From an uncultured Bacteroidales bacterium (lineage in GTDB: Bacteria > Bacteroidota > Bacteroidia > Bacteroidales > P3): DNA of 35,984 nt. Made by a program: the position numbers and the translations under genes. Shown piece by piece: positions 14,765 through 22,461 of the stretch (positions are counted from its first letter, which is position 1; every line of letters starts with the position of its first letter). Location of the stretch: contig ONJY01000023.1 in NCBI GenBank assembly GCA_900318275.1, positions 1 to 35,984 on the forward strand, read 5' to 3'. The notes beneath the pieces are model-generated. The model saw only the letters and a program-made list of their open reading frames with translations. It was not told the DNA's origin and did not search any database.

Positions 14765-16015
14765 ATGGCGTATGATGTTGTTGTCGTGGGCGGTGGAGCC
14801 GCGGGCCTGATGGCCGCTGTCACCGCTGCCGAGCGTGGCTTGAGTGTGCTTCTGCTTGAGAAGATGGACCAAGCCGGGCGCAAGTTGCGCATCACCGGCA
14901 AGGGCCGCTGCAACCTCACCAACACCAACACCCTGCGCGACACCTTGCCGCATATAGGCTCTGACGCCCGTTTCCTGCGCAACGCATACGGCCGTTTCTT
15001 CAACCGCGAGCTCATGGACTTCTTTGAGGGGCACGGCGTACCTCTCGTCGTGGAGCGTGGCAACCGCGTATACCCTGCCTCGGGCAAGGCTCTGGACATC
15101 TTCCTAGCCCTCATCGGCGGGCTTGAGGCCAACCCCAGAGTCACCATTCGCAAGAACGCCACGGTGAAGGCTGTGGAGACATTCGATGAAGAGGGACGCC
15201 GTCAGGCTACGGCGGTAATCCTTGAGCGTGGCGAACGCATCCCCTGCCGGCATGTTATCCTTGCCACAGGCGGCCTCTCGTATCCCACTACGGGCTCGAC
15301 AGGCGCGGGCTACCGTATAGCCGCCGACCTCGGCCACACGGTCGTCGAGCCTGTACCATCGCTCGTGGCGCTTCGATGTGCCGAGAAGATACCGCAGGAA
15401 CTTGTGGGCTTCCAGCTCAAGAACGTGGAACTCACTGTGCAGGACGCCGGCAAGGTGCTCTGCCGCCATTTCGGCGAGATGACCTTCTGCGACGACGGCC
15501 TTGCCGGCCCCATAGTGCTCAGCACCTCGCGTGTCATCACCCGCCAGCTTCATATGACACAGGAACCACTTGCCGCCACCATTGACCTCAAGCCGGCACT
15601 TACCCGCGAGCAGCTTGACAAGCGTCTCATTGCCGACCTCAACGCCAATGGCACACGTATCTTCAACGATGCTTTGCGCCTTTGGCTCCCCGCAGAGCTC
15701 ATACCTCTGGCGTTGCCGCAGATGCACATAGAGTACTACAAACGCCTCAACCAGATCACCGGTGACGAGCGCCGCCGTCTGCTTTCGTGGCTCAAAGGGG
15801 TGCGGTTCACCATCACCGGCACGCATGACTTCAACGAGGCCGTCGTCACCCAAGGGGGCGTCTCTCTGTCGGAGGTCAACCCCAAGACCATGGAGAGCCG
15901 TCTCGTCAGCGGCTTGTATATCGTCGGAGAGCTTCTTGACCTCGATGCCGATACCGGCGGTTACAACCTACAGATAGCCTTCAGCACCGGCCATGCCGCC
16001 GGCCAGGCGGTATAA
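14765..16015 (+). CDS. HI0933-like NAD(P)/FAD-dependent oxidoreductase (YhiN/BaiN type)
   Basis: A 416-residue cytoplasmic flavoprotein. The Rossmann FAD motif is at the N-terminus (YDVVVVGGGAAGLMAAVTAA, GxGxxG form as GGGAAG), followed by the family hallmark GRKLRITGKGRCNLTNT. Further conserved parts are ILATGGLSYPTTGSTGAGYR (second dinucleotide region), FGEMTFCDDGLAGPIVLSTS, and the C-terminal LYIVGELLDLDADTGGYNLQ, which closes the FAD site. The family includes YhiN and BaiN-like enzymes; the physiological substrate is generally unknown, and a bile-acid role cannot be assumed here. The stop lies 22 bases from the stop of the convergent ABC-F gene. Confidence 0.93.
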   Translation: MAYDVVVVGGGAAGLMAAVTAAERGLSVLLLEKMDQAGRKLRITGKGRCNLTNTNTLRDTLPHIGSDARFLRNAYGRFFNRELMDFFEGHGVPLVVERGNRVYPASGKALDIFLALIGGLEANPRVTIRKNATVKAVETFDEEGRRQATAVILERGERIPCRHVILATGGLSYPTTGSTGAGYRIAADLGHTVVEPVPSLVALRCAEKIPQELVGFQLKNVELTVQDAGKVLCRHFGEMTFCDDGLAGPIVLSTSRVITRQLHMTQEPLAATIDLKPALTREQLDKRLIADLNANGTRIFNDALRLWLPAELIPLALPQMHIEYYKRLNQITGDERRRLLSWLKGVRFTITGTHDFNEAVVTQGGVSLSEVNPKTMESRLVSGLYIVGELLDLDADTGGYNLQIAFSTGHAAGQAV

Positions 16016-16037
16016 AGCAAAAGCGACCCGCAGGGGC

Positions 16038-17936
16038 CTATTGTTCGGCGGCAATCACCGCCTCTTCCCATTCTGTCATCTTCTGTTCCAGCTGGTCTTT
16101 CAGAGACTGGTATTCTTTGTAGAAGTCGGCACTCTGCACAGCGCCGGTGGCGAGGATGGCATCTCTTTCTGCTATGGAAGCTTCGAGGGCTTCTATCTCC
16201 TGTTCTTTCTGCTTGACTGCGTTCTGCAGCTTGCGACGCTCGCGCTCACGCTCTTTACTCTGTTCGTAAGCCTGCTTGGAGGCAGAGGCGGTTTTGGGAG
16301 CTTCCTGGATAATTTGTTGGGTGGGTGTCTCCGCGGTATTCTGCACAAACTCCATGATGTCGCCCTTAAACTCGTGCACCTCGCCGTCGCGGAACTCATA
16401 AAGCTCGTCCGTTAGGCCGCTGAGGAAGTCACGGTCATGGCTCACCACTATCAAGGTGCCGGTGTATTGCAGCAGAGCATTCTTGAGGATGTCCTTGCTG
16501 TTCATATCCAGGTGGTTGGTTGGCTCGTCTAGTATCAGCAGGTTGCTCGGTGTGAGCAGCAGCTTGGCCAGTGCCAGACGTGCTTTTTCACCGCCGCTGA
16601 GCACCTTCACCTTCTTGTCGATGTCGTCGTCGCCGAAGAGGAAGCTGCCAAGGATGTTGCGTATCTTGGGGCGTATGTCGCCCTGCGCTATGTCGTCGAT
16701 GGTCTCGAAGACTGTTTTGTCGAGGTTAAGCATGGCTGCCTGGTTCTGTGCGTAGTAGCCCATCTGTACACCGGCGCCGAGCTTGAAGGTGCCGGTATAG
16801 TCGTTGATGTCGCCCACGATAATCTTCGCCATCGTTGACTTGCCCTCGCCGTTGCGGCCCACGAAGGCCACCTTCTTGCCTGAGGTGAGCAGCAGGTCTA
16901 CGCCGTCGAACACCTGGTTGTCGCCGTAGGCTTTGCCCAAACCCTTGGCTTCCACCACTATCTTGCCGCTGTGTGGTGCGGGCGGAAACTGGAAATGTAT
17001 GCTTTCGGTGCTCACTTCGTCCACCGTGATCTTCTCCATGCGCTCCAGCATCTTCACGCGGCTCTGCACCTGCTTGGCCTTGGTGGCCTTGTAGCGGAAA
17101 CGCTCGATGAAGGCTTCTATCTGTGCCACCTGTCGCTGCTGGTTTGTGAGCTGGGCCATCTGGCTGGCGCGCCGCTCCTGCATCTGCACCACATACTCGG
17201 AGTAGGGGCATTTGTAGTCGTATATGCGGCCTGCGGTAATCTCTATGGTGCGCTTGGTGATGTTGTCGAGGAAGGTGCGGTCGTGCGATACCAGCACCAC
17301 GGCGCCGCTATAGTTGGCCAAATAGTTCTCCAGCCATTGTATTGACACTATGTCCAGGTGGTTGGTCGGCTCGTCGAGCAGCAGGAAGTCGGGGTGGCGC
17401 AACAGCAGTTTAGCCAACTCCACGCGCATCTGCCATCCACCGCTGAACACTGCCACCGGGCGGCCGAAGTCGCTGTGCTTGAAGCCCAGGCCCAGCAGCA
17501 CCTTCTCAGCCTGCTCCTGCCGGCGTGCACCGCCGAGGAGGGTGAGGTGTTCCGTCACCTCGTTGTGCCGTTCCAGCAGGCGTGTGTATTCAGCGCTCTC
17601 ATAGTCGGTGCGTTCGGCAATCTCCGCCGTCAGGCGTTCCTGCTCGCGCTCCAGGTCGTCGATGACGCTGAAAGCCGTCATGGCTTCCTCGAGCACCGTG
17701 CCGATACTGTCGGGCACCATCTCCTGCGGCAGGTAGCCCACAGCCTGGCCGCTGGCCATGACGATGGTGCCGCTCTCCGGTTCCTGCCAGCCGCAGAGAA
17801 TCTTCAAGAGGGTGGATTTGCCGGCGCCGTTCATGCCCACCAGACCTATCCTGTCGCGGTCGCCTATGTTGAAGGTGACGTGGTCGAAGAGGTTGGTGCC
17901 GGTGAACTGTACCGAGAGGTTGTTGATGCTAATCAT
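16038..17936 (-). CDS. ABC-F family ATPase
   Basis: A 632-residue soluble protein with two ABC domains and no membrane segment. Domain 1 has Walker A GMNGAGKST, signature FSGGWQMRVELA and Walker B FLLLDEPTNHLD. An arginine-rich linker follows (MQERRASQMAQLTNQQRQVA to FRYKATKAKQVQSRVKMLER), matching the P-site tRNA-interaction motif of ABC-F factors. Domain 2 has GRNGEGKST, LSGGEKARLALAKLL and LLILDEPTNHLD. The C-terminal 90 residues form a charged coiled coil (SKERERERRKLQNAVKQKEQ). ABC-F proteins act on the ribosome in translation or antibiotic protection. The domain pattern fits the Uup/YheS-type housekeeping branch, but resistance cannot be excluded. A hairpin with a U-run lies directly before its start codon. 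Confidence 0.93.
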   Translation of the reverse strand: MISINNLSVQFTGTNLFDHVTFNIGDRDRIGLVGMNGAGKSTLLKILCGWQEPESGTIVMASGQAVGYLPQEMVPDSIGTVLEEAMTAFSVIDDLEREQERLTAEIAERTDYESAEYTRLLERHNEVTEHLTLLGGARRQEQAEKVLLGLGFKHSDFGRPVAVFSGGWQMRVELAKLLLRHPDFLLLDEPTNHLDIVSIQWLENYLANYSGAVVLVSHDRTFLDNITKRTIEITAGRIYDYKCPYSEYVVQMQERRASQMAQLTNQQRQVAQIEAFIERFRYKATKAKQVQSRVKMLERMEKITVDEVSTESIHFQFPPAPHSGKIVVEAKGLGKAYGDNQVFDGVDLLLTSGKKVAFVGRNGEGKSTMAKIIVGDINDYTGTFKLGAGVQMGYYAQNQAAMLNLDKTVFETIDDIAQGDIRPKIRNILGSFLFGDDDIDKKVKVLSGGEKARLALAKLLLTPSNLLILDEPTNHLDMNSKDILKNALLQYTGTLIVVSHDRDFLSGLTDELYEFRDGEVHEFKGDIMEFVQNTAETPTQQIIQEAPKTASASKQAYEQSKERERERRKLQNAVKQKEQEIEALEASIAERDAILATGAVQSADFYKEYQSLKDQLEQKMTEWEEAVIAAEQ

Positions 17937-17940
17937 TACA

Positions 17941-17975
17941 AAAAGAAGGAGCAGCAGACGAACCTACTGCTCCTA
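17941..17975 (-). terminator. Hairpin plus U-run between tonB and the ABC-F start
   Basis: On the minus strand AGGAGCAG, 12 bases, CTGCTCCT, then TTCTTTTT. The run ends four bases before the ABC-F ATG at 17936. It fits an intrinsic terminator of tonB, but the position also allows attenuation of the ABC-F gene. Confidence 0.75.
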
Positions 17976-17998
17976 TGTCCTTTGGGTGTACAATTTGT

Positions 17999-18688
17999 TT
18001 ACTTCAGCGAGAAGTTGACAGGCAGGTTGTACTGCACACGCACATTCTTACCGCGCTGTTTGCCAGGGGTCCACTTGGGCATCGACTTAATCACGCGGAT
18101 AGCTTCCTGACCGCAGCCGCCTCCGATGTCACGCAGCACGCGCACACCGGTCACCGAGCCGTCCTTCTCGACCACGAAGGTCACATACACACGTCCGGTG
18201 ATGTTGTTCTCGCGGGCCAGCTGGGGGTACTTGATGTTCTGGGCGAGGTATTTGTACAGGGCCTCGGCGCCGCCGGGGAACTCGGGGTCGTTCTCAACGA
18301 CCTGGAAGATCTCCTGCTCATCCTCTTCCTCTTCTTCCTCGATCTTGACGGGGGTAATCTCGATGTTTGTGGCCTCTTCCTGGCGCTGGAACGAGCTCAT
18401 GTCAACCTCGTTCTTCGACTCGGCGTCATCCTCGATGACGTTCAGTTCTGTGACCACTTCGGGCTGCTCGGGGGGAGGGGGTGGGGGCAGTTCTTCCTGC
18501 TGAGTCTGGATAATGACGTCTTCCACCTCGTCGATAGCGGTACGCTGAACCACCTCGATCTGTTCCTGGTCGTAGTTCTTCCATTCAAAGGCAACCAGAG
18601 CGACGGCCATAATCACCACAAGACCTATCTCAAGATAGAGTCCACGGCGATTTTCAAGGTCGGCCTTGGGGGTTTTCTTGGCTTCCAT
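17999..18688 (-). CDS. tonB: TonB-family energy transducer
   Basis: A 229-residue inner-membrane protein that passes proton-motive-force energy to outer-membrane receptors. It has a short cytoplasmic N-terminus (MEAKKTPKADLENRRG), one membrane helix (about residues 18-37, LYLEIGLVVIMAVALVAFEW) and a periplasmic spacer with six prolines in a row (LPPPPPPEQPE). Next comes a very acidic stretch with six Glu in a row (KIEEEEEEDEQ). The C-terminal domain (about residues 130-229) starts at DPEFPGGAEALYKYLAQNIK and continues YPQLARENNITGRVYVTFVV, which is the standard Bacteroidetes TonB_C opening. ExbB/ExbD are not next to it. The T-rich region behind it (18690-18790) probably holds its promoter. 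A hairpin after the stop separates it from the ABC-F gene. Confidence 0.92.
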   Translation of the reverse strand: MEAKKTPKADLENRRGLYLEIGLVVIMAVALVAFEWKNYDQEQIEVVQRTAIDEVEDVIIQTQQEELPPPPPPEQPEVVTELNVIEDDAESKNEVDMSSFQRQEEATNIEITPVKIEEEEEEDEQEIFQVVENDPEFPGGAEALYKYLAQNIKYPQLARENNITGRVYVTFVVEKDGSVTGVRVLRDIGGGCGQEAIRVIKSMPKWTPGKQRGKNVRVQYNLPVNFSLK

Positions 18689-18795
18689 ATTATTATTTTT
18701 TAGTTATTTATTCGCATTTTTGCCCATTTTGGGGGGCTTCTTTTCAGGGTGCTAAATTACAAAAAAAATCTGAATTACCAACAAAAAAATGTTAA

Positions 18796-18819
18796 TTTTT
18801 TAGCATTTTGGCTAAAAAA
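18796..18819 (-). terminator. AT-rich hairpin after the helicase-nuclease gene
   Basis: TTTTTTAGC, six bases, GCTAAAAAA: nine-base arms with U-runs available on either strand. It lies 45 bases past the stop of the gene reading leftward and upstream of tonB. A weak terminator is likely, not certain. Confidence 0.5.
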
Positions 18820-18863
18820 CATGGCTGAGTGCACCGTATCTTGCAGTGATTCTGTCGGGAATG

Positions 18864-21800
18864 CTAACATGCCTCGACCGTTATTTCTGGCGAGAGGTAC
18901 AGCAGATACCCTTTGACTGCCTGATAGCCCATGTCGCTCAAGACCTTACAGTAGGCCTGCACCTGGCTGCGGTGGTCGGACATCGGTGTGCCGGTCTTGA
19001 AGTCCACGACCCACGTCTCTGTGGGGGTGACCACCACGCGGTCGGGACGGCTGCGCTTGCCGTTGGCCACAAGGTCGCACTCGTTCTTCGCCTCGTGGCG
19101 AGGGTCGAAGAAATGTGCTGTCTGCGGGTTGCCGACCACGCTGCGTGCCAGAGCCCCCAGCTCCTCCTTCTCGTTGTCCGTCAGCTGTCGGCTGGCGGCG
19201 AAGCGCTGTATGGCCTCTTCTACGTCGTCGGCATGGCGCACCGTGGCCAGCAGGTCGTGGGCGTAGATGCCGTAGCGGCGGCGGTCCTCCATGAGCGACG
19301 TCACAGCCTTCTCGGCCGGCGAGGCGATACTCACGCGTTCGCTCCAGTCGTCGTATGACAACTGCCGCAGGGTCACTGTCGGCTTGTGCTCGTCGTTGCC
19401 GCCAATGCTGCGGAATGCTGCGTTCCCTCCGGTGTATCCCGTCGGGGCAAAGGCTTTGAGCAGGGTAGGCATGCGGCGGTCATGCTCGGGCTGTGTTTTC
19501 TGGTCGGCGATGTCTTGTGTGAAGATGTACAGTTGCTGCTTGGCGCGGGTGAAGGCCACATACATGGCGTTCAGCTCGTCGACCTCCGCCATCTGCTGCT
19601 CCTTGTATCTAAGGGGTTCGAAGAGTGTGCGTTCCTTGTTGCCTAGGGTCACCAGCGTCGTGGGCATGCCCTTGTCGCCGCCGCCCAGTGTGGCGGCGGG
19701 GTCCACCCACAGCTTGGCGGCGTGTTCTTTCTGGAAGAAGACGGGGCAGATGACCACGGGCTTGCCGAGACCTTTCGACTTGTGTATGGTGAGCAGCTGC
19801 ACGGCGTCGAGATCGTCTGAAGCTGCCGCCGAGAGGCTCTTCTGCTCGTCGAACCACTCCAGGAACTGGCCCGGCTCCTGCCGGTGGCGTGCCGCAAAGG
19901 CCGCGGCACGGTTAAGCAGCGACGCCACATAGAGGCTGTCGATGCCGTCCAGGTTTAGCTCGCGCACCACCTCCTCGCAGCAGTCGTAGAGGTTCATGGA
20001 GGCCAGCAGGTCGACGTCGAGCTCACCCTGTATGCCCAAGGCGTCGAGGTGCCACTGGAGTGTGGCGCGCGCCACGCGGTCGCCGCGGTTTACCACCAGC
20101 CGCAGGGCGGCGATGATGGCCATCACGGCGTGGCTCTTGGTCAGGTAGAAGGACTCCGACGAGGTCCGCCGCACGTCGGGGTAGTGCTGCGCCAGGTAGT
20201 CGCTCACCTCGGCTAGCTCGCCGTTCTTGCGGGTGAGCACGGCGATGTCGCCGTAGGCGTAGCCGCGCTCGTTGTGCAGCATGGCTATCGTTTCGCCCAC
20301 GCGCTCGTAGATGGCATCCTTGACAGCCTCGAAGCCGGCACCTTCGGCGTCGGCCTTGCTCACGATGTCGAGCTGCACATATCCGGCCCACGGCTTCACC
20401 TTGTGCTGGTGCAGTTCTTCGCAGCCTTCGGCGTTGAGGCGCCCCTGGTCGTCGCGACCAATATATATGTCTTGCACCATGGGGTTGTCGGTGTAGACCT
20501 TCCGGGCGAGGAAGGAGAAGAGGCTGTTGTTGAAGTCTATGACTGCCGTGCCGCTGCGGTGGTTGTCGGTGATGCCGCGCACCGCGCTGTTGCCCTTCAT
20601 CGAGAGGGTGCCGCCGTGGTGGCGCATGCCCTCCACCTGCGGCAGGCGCACGAACTGTGCCACGTCGCCTTGGCGGAAGCGGTAGATGCTCTGCTTGCCG
20701 TCGCCCACGACGAGCGACTCATGGCCTTGGCTCACGCCGTTCTCCAGCAGCGGTACCAGGTTGTGCCACTGCATGATAGAGGTGTCCTGGAACTCGTCGA
20801 TGAGGAAGTGGCGGTAGCGGTTGCCCAGACGCTCGTAGATGAACGGCGCCGGGTTGTCCTCGTCCTCCACCATCTTGTTTATCATGCGGTTGAAGTCGCT
20901 CAGGTGTATGATGTCGTTGTCGTGCGTGTATAGCCGCATCTGACGGTCGAGCTCGCCGAGGAGCGCTACGGAGTAGATGTTGCGCAGCAGCACGCGGCAT
21001 GTGTTGCGCTCGGCCAGCAGGTGCAGCGCACGGTCGTAGCAGGAGCGCAGCTGTGGCACCAGGGCTTCCATGGCGGCCTGCTGCGAGGGGGAGGCTTTGG
21101 CGGTGCAGAACTTGTCGTCGGCGAAGCTCGCCACGGTGTAGCTGCCGGGTTCGTCGCAGGCTCCTGCGGCCAGTTTGGCGAAGTAGCCGTAGAAGCCGCG
21201 GTTGCCTTGGTGGCACGCCGAGGCGTCGAGCCCGGCACCGGCCAGGGCCTCGACGGCTTCTGTGCCGCAGCTCTTCAGAGTTTCCTCGACGATGCGCTGG
21301 CGCTTGGCGTAGCCTTCGCGTATCGTTGTGTAGTCGCTGAGCTTCAGGTCGCTGAGCTTCTTCAGGTGGTCGCTGATGTCCTCGTGGAAGAGCTGTTCAG
21401 CCAGTTCGGTGAGCTGCCGCTCGATGTTGTAGGTGTTGTCCTCCTCCATCTCGCTGTCGGCGAAGGCTTTGAGCACGGCGGTGAGCTCCTCGTAGCCCTC
21501 GGTGCCGGCCATCGACATTAGCTGCGACACAGCTTGGTCGATGAGTTCTTTCACGTCGAGCGTGATGTCGAAGTTCATGGGTTGCCCGAAGTCGTGGGCG
21601 AAGGTGCGCACGATGCGGTGCGTGAAGCTGTCTATAGTGCTCACCGACAGGTCGCTGTAGCGATGCATGACGGTGCTGTAGAGGCGTTCGGCCATGTGCT
21701 GCAGGGCTTCGGGGCTCACAGCCGGCTGCAGCTCGCGCAGCAGGTCGGCGCCCATGCCTTCGCCGTCGGGGTCAACGGGTGCCGATGCCATGTCGTGCAA

Positions 21801-21992
21801 CTCCTTGAGTATGCGGTCCTTCATCTCCGCCGCCGCCTTGTTTGTGAAGGTGATGGCCAGGATGGCGCGCAGCGCCTCGCCGAGGCGCCCCTCGCCAAGC
21901 TCGAAAGCCATCTTAAGGTACTCTTTGACAAGCGTGTGTGTCTTGCCGGCGCCCGCCGAGGCTTTGTATATGATGAATGGTCCGTTTGTCAT
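18864..21992 (-). CDS. AddA/RecB-like UvrD-family helicase with C-terminal nuclease domain
   Basis: A 1042-residue cytoplasmic DNA end-processing enzyme. UvrD-type helicase motifs appear in order: I (YKASAGAGKTHTLVKEYL, residues 9-26), Ia (AITFTNKAAAEMKDRIL), II (FLIDEFQDTSIMQWHNL, about residue 397), III (VGDGKQSIYRFRQGD), IV (DNHRSGTAVIDFNN), V (LLTIHKSKGLGKPVVI, about 735) and VI (YVAFTRAKQQLYIF). The last 110 residues have a PD-(D/E)XK nuclease core: RPDRVVVTPTETWVVDFKTG followed by SQVQAYCKVL. This is the layout of AddA/RecB subunits for double-strand-break repair. An AddB-type partner is not adjacent. The ATG at 21992 is chosen because the promoter core is 20 bases before it; a longer frame from 22058 would run through the promoter. 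Confidence 0.9.
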   Translation of the reverse strand: MTNGPFIIYKASAGAGKTHTLVKEYLKMAFELGEGRLGEALRAILAITFTNKAAAEMKDRILKELHDMASAPVDPDGEGMGADLLRELQPAVSPEALQHMAERLYSTVMHRYSDLSVSTIDSFTHRIVRTFAHDFGQPMNFDITLDVKELIDQAVSQLMSMAGTEGYEELTAVLKAFADSEMEEDNTYNIERQLTELAEQLFHEDISDHLKKLSDLKLSDYTTIREGYAKRQRIVEETLKSCGTEAVEALAGAGLDASACHQGNRGFYGYFAKLAAGACDEPGSYTVASFADDKFCTAKASPSQQAAMEALVPQLRSCYDRALHLLAERNTCRVLLRNIYSVALLGELDRQMRLYTHDNDIIHLSDFNRMINKMVEDEDNPAPFIYERLGNRYRHFLIDEFQDTSIMQWHNLVPLLENGVSQGHESLVVGDGKQSIYRFRQGDVAQFVRLPQVEGMRHHGGTLSMKGNSAVRGITDNHRSGTAVIDFNNSLFSFLARKVYTDNPMVQDIYIGRDDQGRLNAEGCEELHQHKVKPWAGYVQLDIVSKADAEGAGFEAVKDAIYERVGETIAMLHNERGYAYGDIAVLTRKNGELAEVSDYLAQHYPDVRRTSSESFYLTKSHAVMAIIAALRLVVNRGDRVARATLQWHLDALGIQGELDVDLLASMNLYDCCEEVVRELNLDGIDSLYVASLLNRAAAFAARHRQEPGQFLEWFDEQKSLSAAASDDLDAVQLLTIHKSKGLGKPVVICPVFFQKEHAAKLWVDPAATLGGGDKGMPTTLVTLGNKERTLFEPLRYKEQQMAEVDELNAMYVAFTRAKQQLYIFTQDIADQKTQPEHDRRMPTLLKAFAPTGYTGGNAAFRSIGGNDEHKPTVTLRQLSYDDWSERVSIASPAEKAVTSLMEDRRRYGIYAHDLLATVRHADDVEEAIQRFAASRQLTDNEKEELGALARSVVGNPQTAHFFDPRHEAKNECDLVANGKRSRPDRVVVTPTETWVVDFKTGTPMSDHRSQVQAYCKVLSDMGYQAVKGYLLYLSPEITVEAC

Positions 21993-22012
21993 GACTGTGG
22001 TTCTTTTCGGGG

Positions 22013-22022
22013 TGCAAAGATA
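22013..22022 (-). promoter_or_regulatory. -7 element of the helicase-nuclease gene
   Basis: TATCTTTGCA on the minus strand, about 20 bases before the ATG at 21992. No good -33 element. Confidence 0.6.
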
Positions 22023-22076
22023 CGATTTTTTTCCGACATGCAAGCTGTGTCGCCACATTTTTTATCCGCTGCCCAT

Positions 22077-22131
22077 GCCGTCTACCAGCCGTCTACTAGC
22101 CGTCTACTAGCCGTCTACCAGCCGTCTACTA
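22077..22131. repeat. Five tandem copies of an 11-bp repeat
   Basis: GCCGTCTACYA repeated five times without gaps (starts 22077, 22088, 22099, 22110, 22121). Position 10 alternates between C and T; a sixth partial copy (GCCGTTCCCC) follows. Confidence 0.9.
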
Positions 22132-22144
22132 GCCGTTCCCCTAC

Positions 22145-22221
22145 GGAGCCACTACGGCATTTCTTCAGTTTGGTACTGAAGAACTACTGAAGAAGTATCG
22201 TTGAAATGCTGTACTGGCTCC
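22145..22221. repeat. Imperfect inverted repeat with nested hairpin
   Basis: The outer arms are 22145-22163 (GGAGCCACTACGGCATTTC) and 22203-22221 (GAAATGCTGTACTGGCTCC), complementary at 17 of 19 positions. Inside lie CTTCAGT with two ACTGAAG copies (22175 and 22186), which allow alternative inner stems. Confidence 0.75.
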
Positions 22222-22226
22222 ATAGA

Positions 22227-22254
22227 AGTTAGGAGTTATGAGTTAGGAGTTATA
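22227..22254. repeat. 14-bp tandem duplication
   Basis: AGTTAGGAGTTATG followed directly by AGTTAGGAGTTATA, then a further AGTT. Short AGTTAGGAGTTATG-like words are simple-sequence repeats of unknown role. Confidence 0.7.
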
Positions 22255-22416
22255 AGTTCTTGGGGGATGGGGTGTTGTTGTCTTTTAGGATGGGTTTATG
22301 TGAGGGTTAGGACGGACGGAGCGTGGGCGACGGCGCAAATCGGCCTTGGTGCGAGGGAATGTAATGGGGTGGGGGTGGGGAATGCACTTTTTTTTCCGCC
22401 GTGTTATATTTTTTTG

Positions 22417-22426
22417 TATATTTGCA
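22417..22426 (+). promoter_or_regulatory. -7 element of mutA
   Basis: TATATTTGCA matches TAnnTTTG; the ATG follows 35 bases later. The -33 region is a plain T run without a clear TTG. Confidence 0.6.
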
Positions 22427-22461
22427 TTTTATTAACAAGCAAACATAAACGATACAAGATA

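Larger units (their letters stand above)
21993..22461. other. Repeat-dense intergenic region between helicase-nuclease and mutA
   Basis: No gene is seen. In order it holds the leftward promoter (22013-22022), five 11-base tandem repeats (22077-22131), a 77-base inverted-repeat structure (22145-22221), a 14-base tandem duplication (22227-22254), a G-rich stretch with a possible quadruplex (22355-22380) and the mutA promoter. Confidence 0.8.

Noticed and set aside
18780-18863. Possible second small gene between the helicase-nuclease and tonB
   Set aside because: Only an AT-rich hairpin and T runs are present; no open frame of useful length.
22077-22131. Possible CRISPR array
   Set aside because: Units of 11 bases without spacers cannot be CRISPR repeats; it is a simple tandem repeat.
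22201-22461. 87-residue N-terminal extension of mutA
   Set aside because: It would run through the G-rich stretch and the promoter core; the family start is at 22462.
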